Of a DNA stretch of 64,000 nucleotides, positions 1-12,414 are shown piece by piece. The notes below the pieces were generated by a model. That model did not search any database and was not told the DNA's origin. It worked only from the letters and a program-made list of their open reading frames with translations. The stretch's first letter is position 1, and each line of letters begins with the position of its first letter. The stretch is from Gymnogyps californianus. Lineage: Eukaryota; Chordata; Aves; Accipitriformes; Cathartidae. The translations under genes were made by a program, and so were the position numbers. The stretch spans positions 806,001 to 870,000 of the forward strand of contig NW_026114235.1 of the NCBI RefSeq assembly GCF_018139145.2, given 5' to 3'.

Positions 1-1
1 C

Positions 2-952
2 AAGCAGTTGGGATTCCTTTCTAGGGAAGGGGGCATTGACAAAGCGATTGGAAAAAAGACACAAGCCCTCAGCCTCTGGAGGCGACTTCTCTCAGGCGTG
101 AGGGAAAGGTACCCCTTCAAGGAAGATGTTGTATGTCACCCAGGCAAGTGGACTACCATGGAGAGAGGTATCCAGTACCTGAGGGAATTAGCTGTGCGGG
201 AGATGGTTTATTATGACCCAGACAATGTGCAGTTACCCACAGATCCAGATGAAGTCCAATGTGCACGACCCAAGTGGCGGAAGTTTATATGAAGCTCACC
301 ATCGTCTTATGCCAATGCATTGGCATTAATGGACTGGAAAGACGAGGAGGTACCAACAGTAGATGAATTGGCTCGCCGACTTCGGCAATACGAAGAAAGT
401 CTCACTTCCTCCCTCACCTTGGCTGTGGAGAAACTGCCAGACGTAATAGCCGAGAAACTGTCCCGAGACTTCCAGCGATTTGAGGATAAGTTCTGCCCCC
501 AACCTGTACGGAACAATATCTCAGTTATTAGGAGAAGGTATTCCTCTGCTCAAGAGAGAGGAGATAGAAGGTACACACCATGGGGTACCCTGTGGTTTTA
601 CCTGCGTGACCATGGAGAGGACATGAGGAAGTGGGATGGAAAACCTACCTCGACCCTAGATGCACAGGTACATGAATTGAAAGGAAAAACAACCACAAAA
701 GGGGATTCTTCCAGGAAAAATGCCACTCCGGTTTCCAGCAAGCAATTCCCCAGACAGAATAGAAGTGCTGATTTCACACCTGATCCTCTTGAAGGGACTT
801 CTAATTCATTTTTACAAGAAGTAACGAATACTCTGACCAGGACTAGAGGGGCCCTGCCTCCAGCCAGGTGGAGGAAAGGGACAACCGGGTTTATTGGACT
901 GTGTGGATCTGATGGCCTGGCACATCACACCCACAGGAGTATAAAGCTCTAG
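2..952 (+). pseudogene. gag: gag-like remnant of the ERVL-type provirus
   Basis: An open frame runs from the window edge to a TGA at 290-292 and resumes in the same frame from 293 to a TAG at 950-952. The first part holds a gag-like segment (motifs such as ALSLWRRLL and YDPDNVQLP). The second part is rich in charged residues and includes WFYLRDHGEDMRKWDGKP. I place it as gag from its position directly upstream of the protease, its length and its charge. I see no CCHC zinc knuckle, as is common in ERVL-type gag. The frame is one base ahead of pol, so in an ancestor a -1 shift or an indel would join them. I see no in-phase slippery heptamer in the overlap at 913-952. The first TGA alone would truncate any product. 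Confidence 0.65.
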
Positions 953-2067
953 TGGATACCGGTGCACAGTGTACCCTAATGCCATCAAGCTATAAAGGGG
1001 CAGAACCCATCTGTATTTCTGGAGTGACAGGGGGATCCCAACAGCTAACTGTATTGGAGGCTGAAATAAGCCTAACTGGGAATGAGTGGCAGAAACACCC
1101 CATTGTGACTGGCCCAGAGGCCCCATGCATCCTTGGCATAGATTATCTTAGGAGAGGGTATTTCAAGGACCCAAAAGGGTACCAGTGGGCTTTTGGCATA
1201 GCTGCCTTGGAGATGGAGGCAATTGAACAGCTGTCCACCTTGCCCAGTCTCTCTGAGGACCCTTCGGTTGTGGGGTTGCTGAGGGTCGAAGAGCAACAGG
1301 TGCCAATCGCTACCACAAGGGTGCACTGGCAGCAATATCGCACCAACCGAGACTCCCTGATTCCCATCCATAAGCTGATTTGTCAACTGGAGAGCCAAGG
1401 AGTGATCAGCAGGACTCGCTCACCCTTTAACAGCCCCATATGGCCAGTGCGAAAGTCTAACGGAGAATGGAGACTAACAGTCGACTATCGTGGCCTGAAT
1501 GAAGACACGCCACCGCTGAGTGCTGCCGTGCCAGACATGCTAGAACTTCAATATGAACTGGAGTCAAAGGCAGCCAAGTGGTACGCCACAAGTGATATCG
1601 CTAATGCATTTTTCTCAATGCCTTTGGCAGCAGAGTGCCGGCCACAGTTTGTTTTCACTTGGAGGGGCGTCCAGTACACCTGGAATCGACTGCCCCAGGG
1701 GTGGAAACACAGCCCCACCATTTGCCATGGACTAATCCAGACTGCACTGGAAAAAGGTGGAGCTCCAGAACACCTGCAATACATTGATGACATCATCGTA
1801 TGGGGCAACACAGCAGAAGAAGTTTTTGAGAAAGGGGAGAAAATAATCCAAATCCTTCTGAAGGGTTGTTTTGCCATAAAACAAAGTAAGGTGAAGGGAC
1901 CTGCACAGGAGATTCAGTTTTTAGGAATAAAATGGCAAGATGGACGTTGTCACATCCCAATGGATGTGATCAACAAAATAGCAGCTATGTCTCCACTGAC
2001 TAGTAAACAGGAAACACAAGCTTTCTTAGGTGCTGTAGGTTTTTGGAGAATGCATATTCCAAATTAG
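913..2067 (+). pseudogene. pol: pol segment 1: retroviral aspartic protease and reverse transcriptase (ERVL-like)
   Basis: The frame opens after a TGA at 910-912 and ends at a TAG at 2065-2067. The protease active site LVDTGAQCT is at about 949-975 (DTGA at 955-966). A family-typical ILGIDYL segment follows near 1130-1150. The RT domain starts near 1290; it shows SPFNSPIWPVRK, the fingers motif LTVDYRGLN, the palm segment SDIANAFFSMPL (first catalytic Asp), LPQGWKHSPTICH, and the catalytic YIDD box at 1780-1791. A connection-like block with FLGIKWQDGRCHIP follows. All visible RT catalytic aspartates are present. The function would be copying viral RNA to DNA after polyprotein cleavage. It is inactive as it stands because of the stop and the missing 5' context. 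Confidence 0.9.
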
Positions 2068-2865
2068 AGTCCGATTGTAAGCCCTCTCTATCAAGTGACC
2101 TGGAAGAGGAACGATTTTAAATGGGGCCCTGAGCAACAACAAGGCTTTGAACAGATTAAACGGGAGGTAGTTCATGCAGTAGCCCTTGGGCCAGTCCGGG
2201 CAGGACCAGATGTTAAAAATGTGCTCTACACCGCAGCCGGGGAGAATGGCCCTACCTGGAGTCTCTGGCAGAAAGCACCACCAGGGGAGACCCGAGGTCG
2301 ACCCCTAGGGTTTTGGAGTCGGGGATATCGAGGATCTGAGGCCCGCTATACTCCAACTGAAAAGGAGATATTAGCAGCATATGAAGGAGTTCGAGCTGCT
2401 TCAGAAGTGGTTGGTACTGAAACACAGCTCCTCTTAGCACCCCGACTGCCAGTGCTAGGCTGGATGTTCAAAGGGAAGGTCCCTTCTACACATCATGCAA
2501 CTGATGCTACATGGAGTAAGTGGGTTGCACTGATCACACAACGAAGTCGAATAGGAAACCCCAGTCACCCAGGAATTCTGGAAGTGATCACAGACTGGCC
2601 AGAAGGCAAAGATTTTGGAATATCACCAGAGGAGGAGGTAATGCGTGCTGAAGAGGCCCCACTGTATAATAAATTGCCAGAAAAGGAGAGGCAATATGCC
2701 CTGTTCACTGATGGGTCCTGTCGCATTGTAGGAAAGCATCGGAGGTGGAAGGCGGCTGTATGGAGTCCCCTACGACAAGTTGCAGAAACTGCAGAAGGAG
2801 AAGGTGAATCGAGTCAGTTTGCAGAGGTGAAAGCCATCCAGCTGGCTTTAGACATTGCTGAATGA
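2068..2865 (+). pseudogene. pol: pol segment 2: RT connection domain and RNase H N-terminal half
   Basis: This continues the same frame directly after the TAG at 2065 and ends at a TGA at 2863-2865. The RT connection part contains PLYQVTWKRNDFKWG and the TPTEKEILAAYEGV block typical of retroviral tether domains. RNase H begins near 2690 with YALFTDGSC, whose Asp codon at 2710-2712 is the first catalytic acidic residue. The second acidic position is the Glu in FAEVKAIQLAL near 2821-2830. RNase H would degrade the RNA strand of the RNA/DNA hybrid. The terminal TGA sits where the reading frame otherwise continues unbroken. A CGA to TGA change by CpG decay is a plausible cause, but that is inference. 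Confidence 0.85.
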
Positions 2866-3351
2866 GAAAAATGGCCAATACTTTATCTCTATACTGACTC
2901 CTGGATGGTGGCAAATGCTCTGTGGGGGTGGTTGCAGCAATGGAAGCAGAGTAACTGGCAACGCAGAGGTAAACCCATCTGGGCTGCCCCATTGTGGCAA
3001 GATATTGCTGCCTGGCTAGAGAACCTGGTTGTGAAAGTACATCATGTAGATGCCCACGTACCCAAGAGCCGGGCCACTGAAGAACATCAAAACAATCAAC
3101 AGGTAGACAAGGCTGCTAGGATTGAAGTGGCTCAGGTGGATCTAGATTGGCAGCATAAGGGTGAATTTTTTTTAGCTCGGTGGGCCCATGACACCTCAGG
3201 CCATCAGGGAAGAGATGCAACATATAGATGGGCTCGTGATCGAGGGGTGGACCTGACCATGGACACTATCGCACAGGTTATCCATGAATGTGAAACATGC
3301 ACTGCAATTAAGCAAGCCAAGCAGTTAAAGCCTCTTTGGTATGGGGGATGA
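2866..3351 (+). pseudogene. pol: pol segment 3: RNase H C-terminal half and integrase zinc-binding domain
   Basis: The same frame continues to a TGA at 3349-3351. RNase H motif YLYTDSWMVANAL (Asp at 2896-2898) and the late HVDAHVPKS segment complete the four acidic positions of the domain. The integrase N-terminal HHCC zinc finger follows at about 3180-3320: the His pair lies in WAHDTSGHQG and the Cys pair in CETCTAIKQ. The spacing is like that of other retroviral integrases. A downstream ATG-led ORF at 2905 is simply the first Met of this stretch and is not a natural start. The product would be part of the Gag-Pol polyprotein. Confidence 0.85.
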
Positions 3352-4035
3352 TGGCTGAAATATAAATATGGGGAGGCCTGGCAGATTGACTATATCACAC
3401 TCCCACAAACCTGCCAAGGCAAGCGCCATGTGCTTACAATGGTGGAAGCAACCACCGGCTGGCTGGAATCATATCCCGTGCCCCATGCCACCGCCCGGAA
3501 CACTCTCCTGGGCCTCAAAAAGCAAGTCTTATGGCGACATGGAACCCCAGAAAGAATTGAGTCAGACAACGGGACTCATTTCCGGAACAATCTCATAGAC
3601 ACCTGGGCCAAAGAGCATGGCATTGAGTGGGTGTATCACATCCCCTATCATGCACCAGCCTCCAGGAAAATCGAGCGATACAATGGATTGTTAAAGACTA
3701 CATTGAGAGCAATGGGTGGTGGGACCTTCAAACATTGGGATACACATTTAGCAAAGGCCACCTGGTTAGTCAACACTAGAGGATCTGTCAATCAGGCTGG
3801 CCCCGCCCAATCAGAACTTTTACATACTGTAGAAGGGGATAAAGCCCCTGTAGTGCACATAAAAAATATGCTAGGGAAGACAGTCTGGGTTACTCCTGCC
3901 TCAGGCAAAGGCAAACCCATTCGTGGGATTGCTTTTGCTCAAGGACCTGGGTGCACTTGGTGGGTGATGCGGAAGGATGGGGAAGTCCAATGTGTGCGTC
4001 AGGGGGATTTGATTTTAGGTGAGAATAGCCAGTGA
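3352..4035 (+). pseudogene. pol: pol segment 4: integrase catalytic core and C-terminal domain
   Basis: The frame continues past the TGA at 3349 and ends with a natural-looking TGA at 4033-4035. The DDE triad is intact: Asp in AWQIDYI (3388-3390), Asp in ESDNGTHF (3565-3567) and Glu in RKIERYNG (3673-3675). The last two are separated by 35 residues, the canonical D,D(35)E spacing. A basic, Trp-containing C-terminal part follows (KTVWVTPASGKGKPI). Integrase would join proviral DNA to host DNA and make the 5-bp duplications seen around the related solo LTRs. No env or dUTPase follows. The domain itself has no visible lesion, but it is cut off from upstream pol by the stop. Confidence 0.88.
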
Positions 4036-4561
4036 ATTAAATTGTATTATGTTAATTGCTGTATAACCCTGCCACTGTATGTCATCATTACTATAGTTGC
4101 TATATGCCATAGCAATAGTATTACAGTAAGAATCACCCAAATTAATGAAGAATGAACTTTGACAAAACCAAGTGAAGTGCAGTAGTGATGGAACCAGGAC
4201 TGACTGCAGCATGCAACTATCCAACACTACACACCATCCTCCTGCTGCGCCCAATGTCACCCGCCTGCCGCACCACACCAGAACCTGATCCTGCTCTGCC
4301 GACTGAGCGGACTTCGCACCATCCCTCCTGCCCAGACAGACTGTTATGACAGATGGAGTCCAAAGTCATGGACTGAATGAAGTCAACGAACATTTTAAAG
4401 GGACATTTAAATGGACATTTTAAAGGCCTATAGATTAAGGGAATGATATCTGTGTGTATATGTATCAAAAGACAGGAAAAGTGGTGATGATTAACTGAAA
4501 ATGTTTTGGAAAGTGTGGGACCTGGACATGATGTAGGTGGTATAGAATAAGGGGTGGATAC
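4036..4561 (+). other. Non-coding 3' internal region of the ERVL-like provirus with polypurine tract
   Basis: These 526 bases contain no usable open frame on the plus strand and nothing like env. A local near-repeat of ACATTTTAAAGG occurs around 4390-4425. The last bases before the LTR (about 4546-4560) are purine-rich and include AAGGGGTGG, the expected plus-strand primer for reverse transcription. Confidence 0.7.
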
Positions 4562-5100
4562 TGTCCTGGTTTCAGCCGGGATAGAGTTAATTTTCTTCCT
4601 AGTAGTTGGTATAGTGCTGTGTTTTGGTTTTAGTAGGAAAATAATGTTGATGATAACACACTGATGTTTTTAGTTGTTGCTAAGTAGTGTTTATACTAAG
4701 TCAAGGATTTTTCAGCTTCTCATGGCCAGCCAGCAAGAAGGCTGGAGGGGGCACAGGAAGCTGGGAGGGGACACAGTCAGGACAGCTGACCCAAACTGGC
4801 CAAAGAGCTATTCCATACGATATGACATCATGCCCAGTATATAAACTGGAGAAGTTGGCCGGGGGACACTGTGGCTCGGGGACTGGCTGGGCATCGGTCA
4901 GCGAGTGGTGAGCAATTGTATTGTTTTGTATATTTTATTATTATTATTATTTTCCCTTCCTTTTCTGTCCTATTAAACTGTCTTTATCTCAACCCATGAG
5001 TTTTAATTTTTTTTCGATTCTCTCCCCCATCCCACTGGGTGGGGGGAATGAGCGAGCAGCTGTGTGGTGCTTAGTTGCCAGCTGGGGTTAAACCATGACA
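4562..5100 (+). repeat. 3' LTR of the ERVL-like provirus (family A, copy A1)
   Basis: The LTR starts TGTCCTGG and ends CCATGACA, the usual TG...CA termini. It has a TATA box TATATAAA at 4838-4845, a CRE-like TGACATCA at 4823-4830, and an ATTAAA polyadenylation signal at 4972-4977 followed by the R/U5 stretch. It is slightly shorter (539 bp) than the five solo copies elsewhere in the window (585-599 bp), which share its sequence along their length. The copy that gives the family its identity is this one, because it is still attached to pol. Confidence 0.93.
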
Positions 5101-8100
5101 ATAGAGTTTCCCCTAAATCTTAATACCAATTATTTCTGTCTTATTAGCTTGGAATCGTTATTGACACTGGTGGTCTGTTCTTGGTATTATTTCTTTCGGT
5201 GTTAGTATTACAATGTCAATTATTTGCTCAGTCCTGGTCAGGGCAAGTTTTTAAAATGAAGGCATTAATACTATTTATGACACCTACTTTCTTATTAAGC
5301 CTGCAGCAATTCCAGCTAGGGAACATAAATGATGCCAGCTGAGGAACTAGCCCTTAGAGATTAAACATCTGATGAATATAAAAAGAGATCCAGGAACTTT
5401 TACTGGAAAAGCAGTGCAAGAAGCAGGCATTACATCTGCATAGTTTTTTTTTGGTCTGTTTGTATTTTGGTTTAAGTGCATATCTCCCTTGGGAGGCAAG
5501 CAATTTTTTTTTTTTCAGTTTTAGGGATGCCAGCATTTTCAAATTGAATACAAAAATTTAAATATTCAAATCCACATATAAGCACTTGAAGAAATATTCA
5601 GTGCTTCAGGGACACTCACAATTTTTAGTGAAACCACATGGAGTTCTTAGAGTTTGGGGAAAATACTAATTATGCATTTATGCACCTCTCTAGATATTCT
5701 GCTGCCTACCCAAAGGTTTCAAAGACAAATTTAAATTAAAAGCTTGCCATTTGAGAAAATTTTTTTTCATTTTTGATGAACAATGAAAACTTTTTAGTGT
5801 CTGCTTGCTGTTTTGATTTTGTTCTTTATTTCATACTCTTTCATGCTTTCACTTGCTTTACACATACTTGGCATCTAAATTTTAATCATATCTATTCATT
5901 TTACCTGTCTCGTTAAACACTTTTCAATCAGCATATACTTCTTCTGGAAGAATATTATGTTCAGATTCTTTTTAATCAATTTTATTGCCAAATCCTGTTT
6001 GCCTTACTCATGCAAGTATTCCTGCAGAAATCAGCTGGAATACTTGTATGAGAAAAGCAAGCAGTTCTTGCCTTTATTTGGTAAAGCAACAGACTTGAAC
6101 AAAAGCAATACTGTACCTGCTATGGGCAGCCAGAAACAATGACGAGCTCCTTGATAAGATTAGATGTAATTTTAAATGCAACTGGGACAAAGAATCCCTC
6201 CCACCAACCCCAACTCCTAACTCTCTACAGTAATTGCACCACAGCAAAGCAGTTGAAGAATTACTGACAAGAGCCAGACTGCCCAGTAAGCACCACCTAA
6301 CAGACATAGAAACATGATCTGCATCATTTTTAAGCTTGGCAGACATTTTGTGCTTCTTTCAAAAAAGAAAAAAAAAAGCGATCTTTTAAACCAGGCACAC
6401 ATAAACCTTATACATTCCTGTTTTTACTGTTACAGGAAGACCTTCAATTTGAAACATCCTTATAGATACACACTGAAAATACTTCTGTGAACCAGCTACT
6501 TGTGGCTGATTGTTTCAAAATAAGCATATGTTCTGCATTGTCACTGCATTTGAGCAAATTATTTTAACTTTAAAACAAAAAAGCTCTCTCCAGTCCCAAG
6601 CTAATCACTGACCTTTCACTCACAAAATTTATGCCAGCAAAGCTGACAACTGAGTCTGCAACTGTGAAATGAGTGCAGGACTACATGCAACACAGATTCC
6701 CTGGCTGACTTCCTATTTGTTCTTTTAAATAATATATTTGATTAATTCTGTCTTTAACAACTGAGAGAAACCTCCAACATAATGTCTACTTATATCTTTA
6801 TTTGCAGTCCTGAGATAAGCACTATTCAAATCCATACACAGTGAGATTCAGACATGATTTACTTTTCAGCATAAATTCTTTATTCTTTTTTTTTACATTT
6901 GTGTGTTTAAACATACTGTTTTATTTATGAGTCAAATGTATTCAAATTTTAACCTTAAGGATAATAACTTATGTTTAGATGACAATTCAGTGGCTTGATG
7001 CAGAGCTCATTGAAGCCAATATAAAGCAATTTATAAAGTAAATTTGTAAAGCACTTTATAAAACTCAGTATTTTTATCATCTACAAAAAAAGGAAACTGA
7101 GAAACAAAGACATTAAGTGACATGAGAATTAGCTGCTGATGGGGTTGGAACACATTGACGGGACTGAAATACAGCCCAGAACTCTTCTTCTCCCTTTTCA
7201 TTTTAAGAAAGCATAGCAATTCCAGCTGGGCTATGACAAGACAGCTTTCATACAGCATTAATGACATAGGAGTTTCCCAGTTCCCACATTTGAAACACAG
7301 AGTGATTATTTTCTAAGATTTGTTTTTCATCATAGCATCCAAGAATGTGAATGTTTTCAATGCATAAAGCATAATCTAAAATCTGAAAGCAGTATGAAAA
7401 TCCAATCTTATTGGTTTATGTTTCTTGCCCTGGAAAATTTACTGTTAGTATGCAAGAGGGAATTAAGATATATAAATATTCAATATTTGACTTTTCTACC
7501 TTTATTAGGGTTCTGGCACAGGAAAGTCTGCCCTCCATGCCCTGAATTGTTCATTCCGGTGGCATCTGTGTTATGTTATTGACTGTGCATGGAACAGACC
7601 CTTGGTCTCTGAATTGCAGCTAATTAGATGTGTAAAAAGGATAGTTACTGAAAAATAGATAGTTATTTAATGTTCAGAGAATATCAGGGGGTTCTATTAA
7701 GCAGATTTAAAGTAACAGATTGCTCTACATAAACCATCAATAGCTCATTGAGTAAAAATGACTTCCCACTGCTACAAAACTCGCGGGAACTTCGTGTAGT
7801 AAGCCAGAGCTATTGTGGCCATGTCTATGTTGCCTTCAGTAGCTGTGCTTGCATTCACAGAGACCTAGCTCCTGCAGAACGAGCTGCTTTGTTTCAGACT
7901 GGAGGAAAAGCAAGAAACTACCTGTAAATAACATGGGTGATTCTTTAGTGCCTCCTGTAAGCTAAAATGACAGTACACACTAAATGACCAAACTACTAAA
8001 ATGACAGTACAGATGTAGCCTGTCTACCTCAGTGACATCAATTTTTGTTACTCAGGTTTAACTGAATTTATAGGAATATTGAAGTCAAGATTTTTCAGCA

Positions 8101-11100
8101 TGACTTTGGATGCCCAATGTCAGATGTTTAATAGCGAGCTGTTTTCAGAAGAAGGGTGCTCAGCACGTGCTGATAGTTAGCACATGCCTTTTTGTGGTAA
8201 CAAAACCCAAAGGCACCTAAGAGCATGAGTCACTCTGAAAGCATGAATTTGGATCCCTTTTCCCCTGGAGATATGTGAATCCTTATTTGTGATAAATCTA
8301 TGTTTTGCACACAGGCAATCTAGACTGCAGCAGTTACCAAGAGTTAAAAGAGGGAGCAAAACTTAAAAGTGCCAATGGCTTAAAAGTCACGCATTTCTGA
8401 GACATACCTTGTCCTCCCGTATCATTCTCTGACAGGGTTATCAGAGGAACTTTCTGCATTCAAAAGAGCTGTGCTTCACATTTCAGCTAAAGTGACCACA
8501 GCACAGTGTGAGATGACATGTTGCTCGCTCACTTTTTTTTTTCTTTAAACCTCCCTGGACTGTTTTGAGTTGCCTGTCATCGGTTGGGAGCCCAGCTCTG
8601 CCACGTGCAGCTGCCTGGGACGTGTTGGTGAAGGGGACACTCCAGGCAGCCCCGTGCACCTGTCAGCTGCCCGAATGTGAAGGCAAGAGCCCCCAGCACT
8701 GGTGCCGCCGCTGTGGAGAGGAGAGCGGCCCTGCTGGGAATGAATCCTGGTGCTGAAAGGGTGCACTTCAACCTTTCAGTTTGTACACAAGCCTCAGTGT
8801 AGTGGCATTATCTGGCAATTGGCCTTCTTAGGCCTAATTTTCAATCCACAAGTAGGAGTTAGGTCACTGAGGATATTCTCACCATTAGAGTTATTCAGTT
8901 TGCATAAAGGCTCTACTTAGCACTTGAGGAAGGACTGCTGATTTTCAGAGTGTTGATTCGATCCCCAGCCACTGTTGTGTACGCTGCAAGGCAGCAGTGC
9001 ACCAGCTGCTGAAGGTTTGTTTATGATCAACGAAAAGCAAGGCCCGTCTAGAAATGTCCAGGACTGTGGGCAAAATCTGAAAACTTCCATTAACAGGGAT
9101 ATGATACCTGCCTCGTGGTTAAAGATTGTGTTCAGCCTGATGGTACAAAGAGTGCAGAGAGCATCTTGTAATGATCACTGAAGTCATCAGTTATAAATGG
9201 GGGCGGGGGGAAAGCAAATGTAGATATTAATTAAAATAAACTTGAAGAATGAAATGTATCAGATAAAGTTTGTCATGTGTATATTTATAAAGTGCAGTTA
9301 TATTTGAAATGATAATTGCTCTTTGCACTTTAAAGGTCCTAACTTAGTTTTTAAGAGAGCTGTAGTTGGTAAAAGGGATCAGTGAAAGTTATTAGAGCTC
9401 TAAAAAAGTTTATAATGAAGCTGAAGCTGAAAGCATACAAGCATTAGATTTATCTCACCTGGCTCCCCTTTCATCCCAAAGTTACAGCTCAATTCAGTTA
9501 GCTTAAATGTGCAAACCTCAGAAAAAGATTTAGGGAAAAATATCTTTTTGCCTCAAATATATCTTCATTTTTGAAGGTATTGATATGAAAACAGGAGAAA
9601 CACTTGAATTTTGTTTGTGATTGGATTTATGATTTTCAGGCTTGTTAAAAAAGTAAAGGAGGTGCAATTCCATCCAGAAAAATTCACTGTTACAGAATAC
9701 CATAGAAGTTTTACTCACTTAGGGAGATCCAATATTGAACACCGAAAGGGAACTGCTTTAGAATCTTAATGTTAACAGAAAAGGGCCCAAAACAAAATGT
9801 GATTTATGATCACTCAAAAATAGAGAATATTTTTATCCCAGATTCGGATCTACGTGTTGTACCTGATATCTTTCACTGTAAGCAAACAAGCTATACCCCA
9901 CACTAAACCTCAGTACTTATCAGTTGTGGGGAAGTTCAGCTCTGTTCCAGGTTCAGCTCAGGCTTATTGCTGATGGCTAATATGCAGCCTACTGTTAACA
10001 TTGCATTTTTACCTGCCAGAGAATATCTAACTGCTATGACAGCAAGCACTGCTACCCTTAAAAGGACACCTTTTGCTTATCTAAAAATAGATGTGTTATG
10101 GTTCCACCACATTTGTAAATTCCTGCTATTGACTGAAACAACTGACATTCAAGAAACAGCACAGACCTTGCCCACTTTTCTATATATAATTAAGCTATTA
10201 TAAACCAAGATGGGCTTGAATTCTTGAATTACTGGTCTACACGGAAGTCTCAATGTGCAGAAATTGCTCAGTGCTGGAAGTCCTGTAGATTCCTCTTTTA
10301 TTTCATGATCGTTTCTACACTCAGAAGATGAGCAACTTCAGCATAGGCAAAAAAAGACAAAACCCATCAAGTTCTAACACAGAAGGATAGATTTTCAAAT
10401 CAAAACACAGAAGCTGTGATTTCTCTGTACTTTTGTAAGTAAGAACAATTATGTTTAGTTTCTTCAATACAGGTGCGGAAGTCTTACTCCAGTTTGTTCA
10501 TTTGAGAATAGGAATTCCACCTAAAATCTTTTTCTAAGAACGCCCTGAACGACCAACCATATGTAAGCATAGGAGGGACTGCGCTGTCATTATTGAGTCT
10601 TGTAGCCTGGAGCAGAGGACCTATGAGTTGGTACTAATAACAGATGACAGTTTAGAGTCTTTCTGAGATGCTCTCCCCTTTTTCAATTATCTAGGAAGTC
10701 CACAGTAAGTACCAATGTATGCCAGGGATATACCAGGAATACTACATTTCAATGCACTGCTTTCAAGGATGATATTTCTAATACAGACAAAAATCAGGAA
10801 AACTTCTTGATTTTGAACTATTCCTGTTTGGGTAAATTCTTCCATTAAAATACTAAAAATCAGTCTCTGCTTTTGATACTTTAGAATTGCTTCACTGGTC
10901 ACCAGAGATCCTCTAACCACGTAACCAGGAACAGTATATAACCCAAAGAAACTGTGTAAACCTGCTGCCTCACAAACATGATTAGCCCTGAAATTCTTTA
11001 TTTCTTTTCTCCGTTATTATCTGAATCTATTTTAAGATGTACATATCTATAGTTCATAGAAAATGTCAGGCTGTTGATGTATTTTACACATTCATTAATA

Positions 11101-12308
11101 ATGATGTTTTCTTCTCACCCACACATTTTTCCCTCAAGAAAGCAAAACTGCAAAGACTCTGTGTAGGTGGTGTTTTACTCTTTTTCTTTACTAATCCACC
11201 TGCCTGGTTAGCTAAATAACTACATTTGAGGCTAAGCGTTGACCAGACTCAGGCTAACAGTACAACAGATTTGTTATCAGGATAGTTTAAAAGTAATTAA
11301 TGTAACAGACTTTTAGTAAAGTCATAAAGTATTAACATGTAGCACAAAGTCCTGTTTAGAGATATATTCTGTTTTGTGGGATGGTACCAGTTCTGTTCCC
11401 AGCTGGATGTCAACAAGAAATTTTGCACTAAATATCATTATGGAAATGCATATAATATCTGAAGTGTTTTTCACAAAAGTGAGGGACTCCAAGTGGATCT
11501 AGGATTAAAACCTTCCTGGCACCCAGTCCTATGCATAGGCCACAAGACCAATGATTGTAAAACTGATTTGGTTCCTGACTGCAGTATTGTTGTTGATGTT
11601 TTTCTAATCCTTCGGAATAATATATAGAATTCAACAGAAACTCTCTTCTTGGAAAACAATTCTTGTTTCTCCCGGCTGTCATAATTTAGAAAGCCTTTAA
11701 TAGAAGTTGGCATCATGTGCCATTTATGTGTCAGACTAGTTAGCAAAATCTTTTGATACATAGACTTATTTGTCAGGTAGCAGATTCCCCATACTCCTTT
11801 TCACCTTTAAACTGTTATATCCTTCTTTGGTCAAAAATATCTGAAAACACTGCTTCAGCATGAATCTTGTCACATGAAGTTGGCGTTTTCCTCTTCTTTT
11901 TTTTATCAAGCAATTTATTTTTAAATACCTGTCATGTTCAGCTGCTCTACTTCACCAGGAAAAAAAAAGTCACTACATGCTTGTAATTCATAAAGCAATG
12001 TAGTAACTGGCTCTGGGTTTTTAGGAGGAAATCAACTGCAGTGATTGGTTTGTGTTAAAAAATAAATATTTGAAAAGTTTTTTGCTATGAAAATGATTGT
12101 TAGTCATGGCATATTTTTAATTCTTTAAACTTTCATTTATATAGTGCTAATAAAATAAAGCCTTTGTGAATAAGAACTACTTTGTTAATTTGGCTGAACA
12201 CAGCACTGAACACAGAGATCAGCCTTATATGCTTACGTTAGAGAGCAAAATAACACATAAAAGATTAATTTCTAAATGCAAATGGTTCAGATTGTTCAGT
12301 TGTAGATG
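5101..12308. other. Long gene-free AT-rich stretch
   Basis: I see no coding frame with family resemblance, no LTR and no RNA gene. Short open frames (up to about 90 codons) are scattered on both strands as expected by chance. A GC-richer patch lies at about 8560-8760. A 16-bp direct repeat CTAAAATGACAGTACA occurs at 7962-7977 and 7996-8011. Otherwise the sequence is plain AT-rich intergenic or intronic DNA. Confidence 0.5.
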
Positions 12309-12414
12309 TGACACTTAGGGACATGGTTTAGTGGTGGACTTGGCAGTGTTAGGTTTATGGTTGGACTTGATGATCTTAAGGGTCTTTTCCAACCTAAATG
12401 ATTCTATGATTCTA
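12309..12414 (+). mobile_element. CR1 LINE 3' end (5'-truncated copy)
   Basis: The segment contains the CR1 3' UTR signature: GACATGGTTTAGTGGTGGAC, then TTGGCAGTGTTAGGT, then GGTCTTTTCCAACCTAAATG, ending in the ATTCTATGATTCTAT octamer repeats that terminate avian CR1. Only about 106 bp remain, which is typical of the strong 5' truncation of these elements. It lies in the plus orientation. There is no target duplication to find, because CR1 does not usually make a clear one. Confidence 0.9.

Larger units (their letters stand above)
1..5100 (+). mobile_element. ERVL-like endogenous retrovirus, 3' part of a provirus (5' end outside the window)
   Basis: A gag remnant, a protease-RT-RNase H-integrase polyprotein and a 3' LTR follow one another on the plus strand. 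There is no env between the integrase end (4035) and the LTR (4562), which is the usual layout of ERVL (class III, spuma-related) elements. The polypurine tract AAGGGGTGG lies just before the LTR. All of pol is in one reading frame and is interrupted only by single stop codons (910, 2065, 2863, 3349), so the copy is old but free of large rearrangement in this part. The 5' LTR and primer binding site lie left of base 1, so LTR divergence cannot be measured here. The family name is inferred from gene order and LTR type. Confidence 0.9.

Noticed and set aside
887..893. GGGTTTA as a candidate -1 frameshift heptamer between gag and pol of the ERVL-like element
   Set aside because: It is out of phase with the gag frame (the codons are GGG TTT), and a pol-frame stop at 910 lies downstream of it.
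1072..1398. Minus-strand open frames inside ERVL-like pol (also 1548-1877 and 2705-2992)
   Set aside because: They are antisense shadows of a conserved pol frame, with no independent support.
4036..4561. dUTPase or env after integrase in the ERVL-like element
   Set aside because: No frame with the conserved motifs of either. The interval is non-coding.
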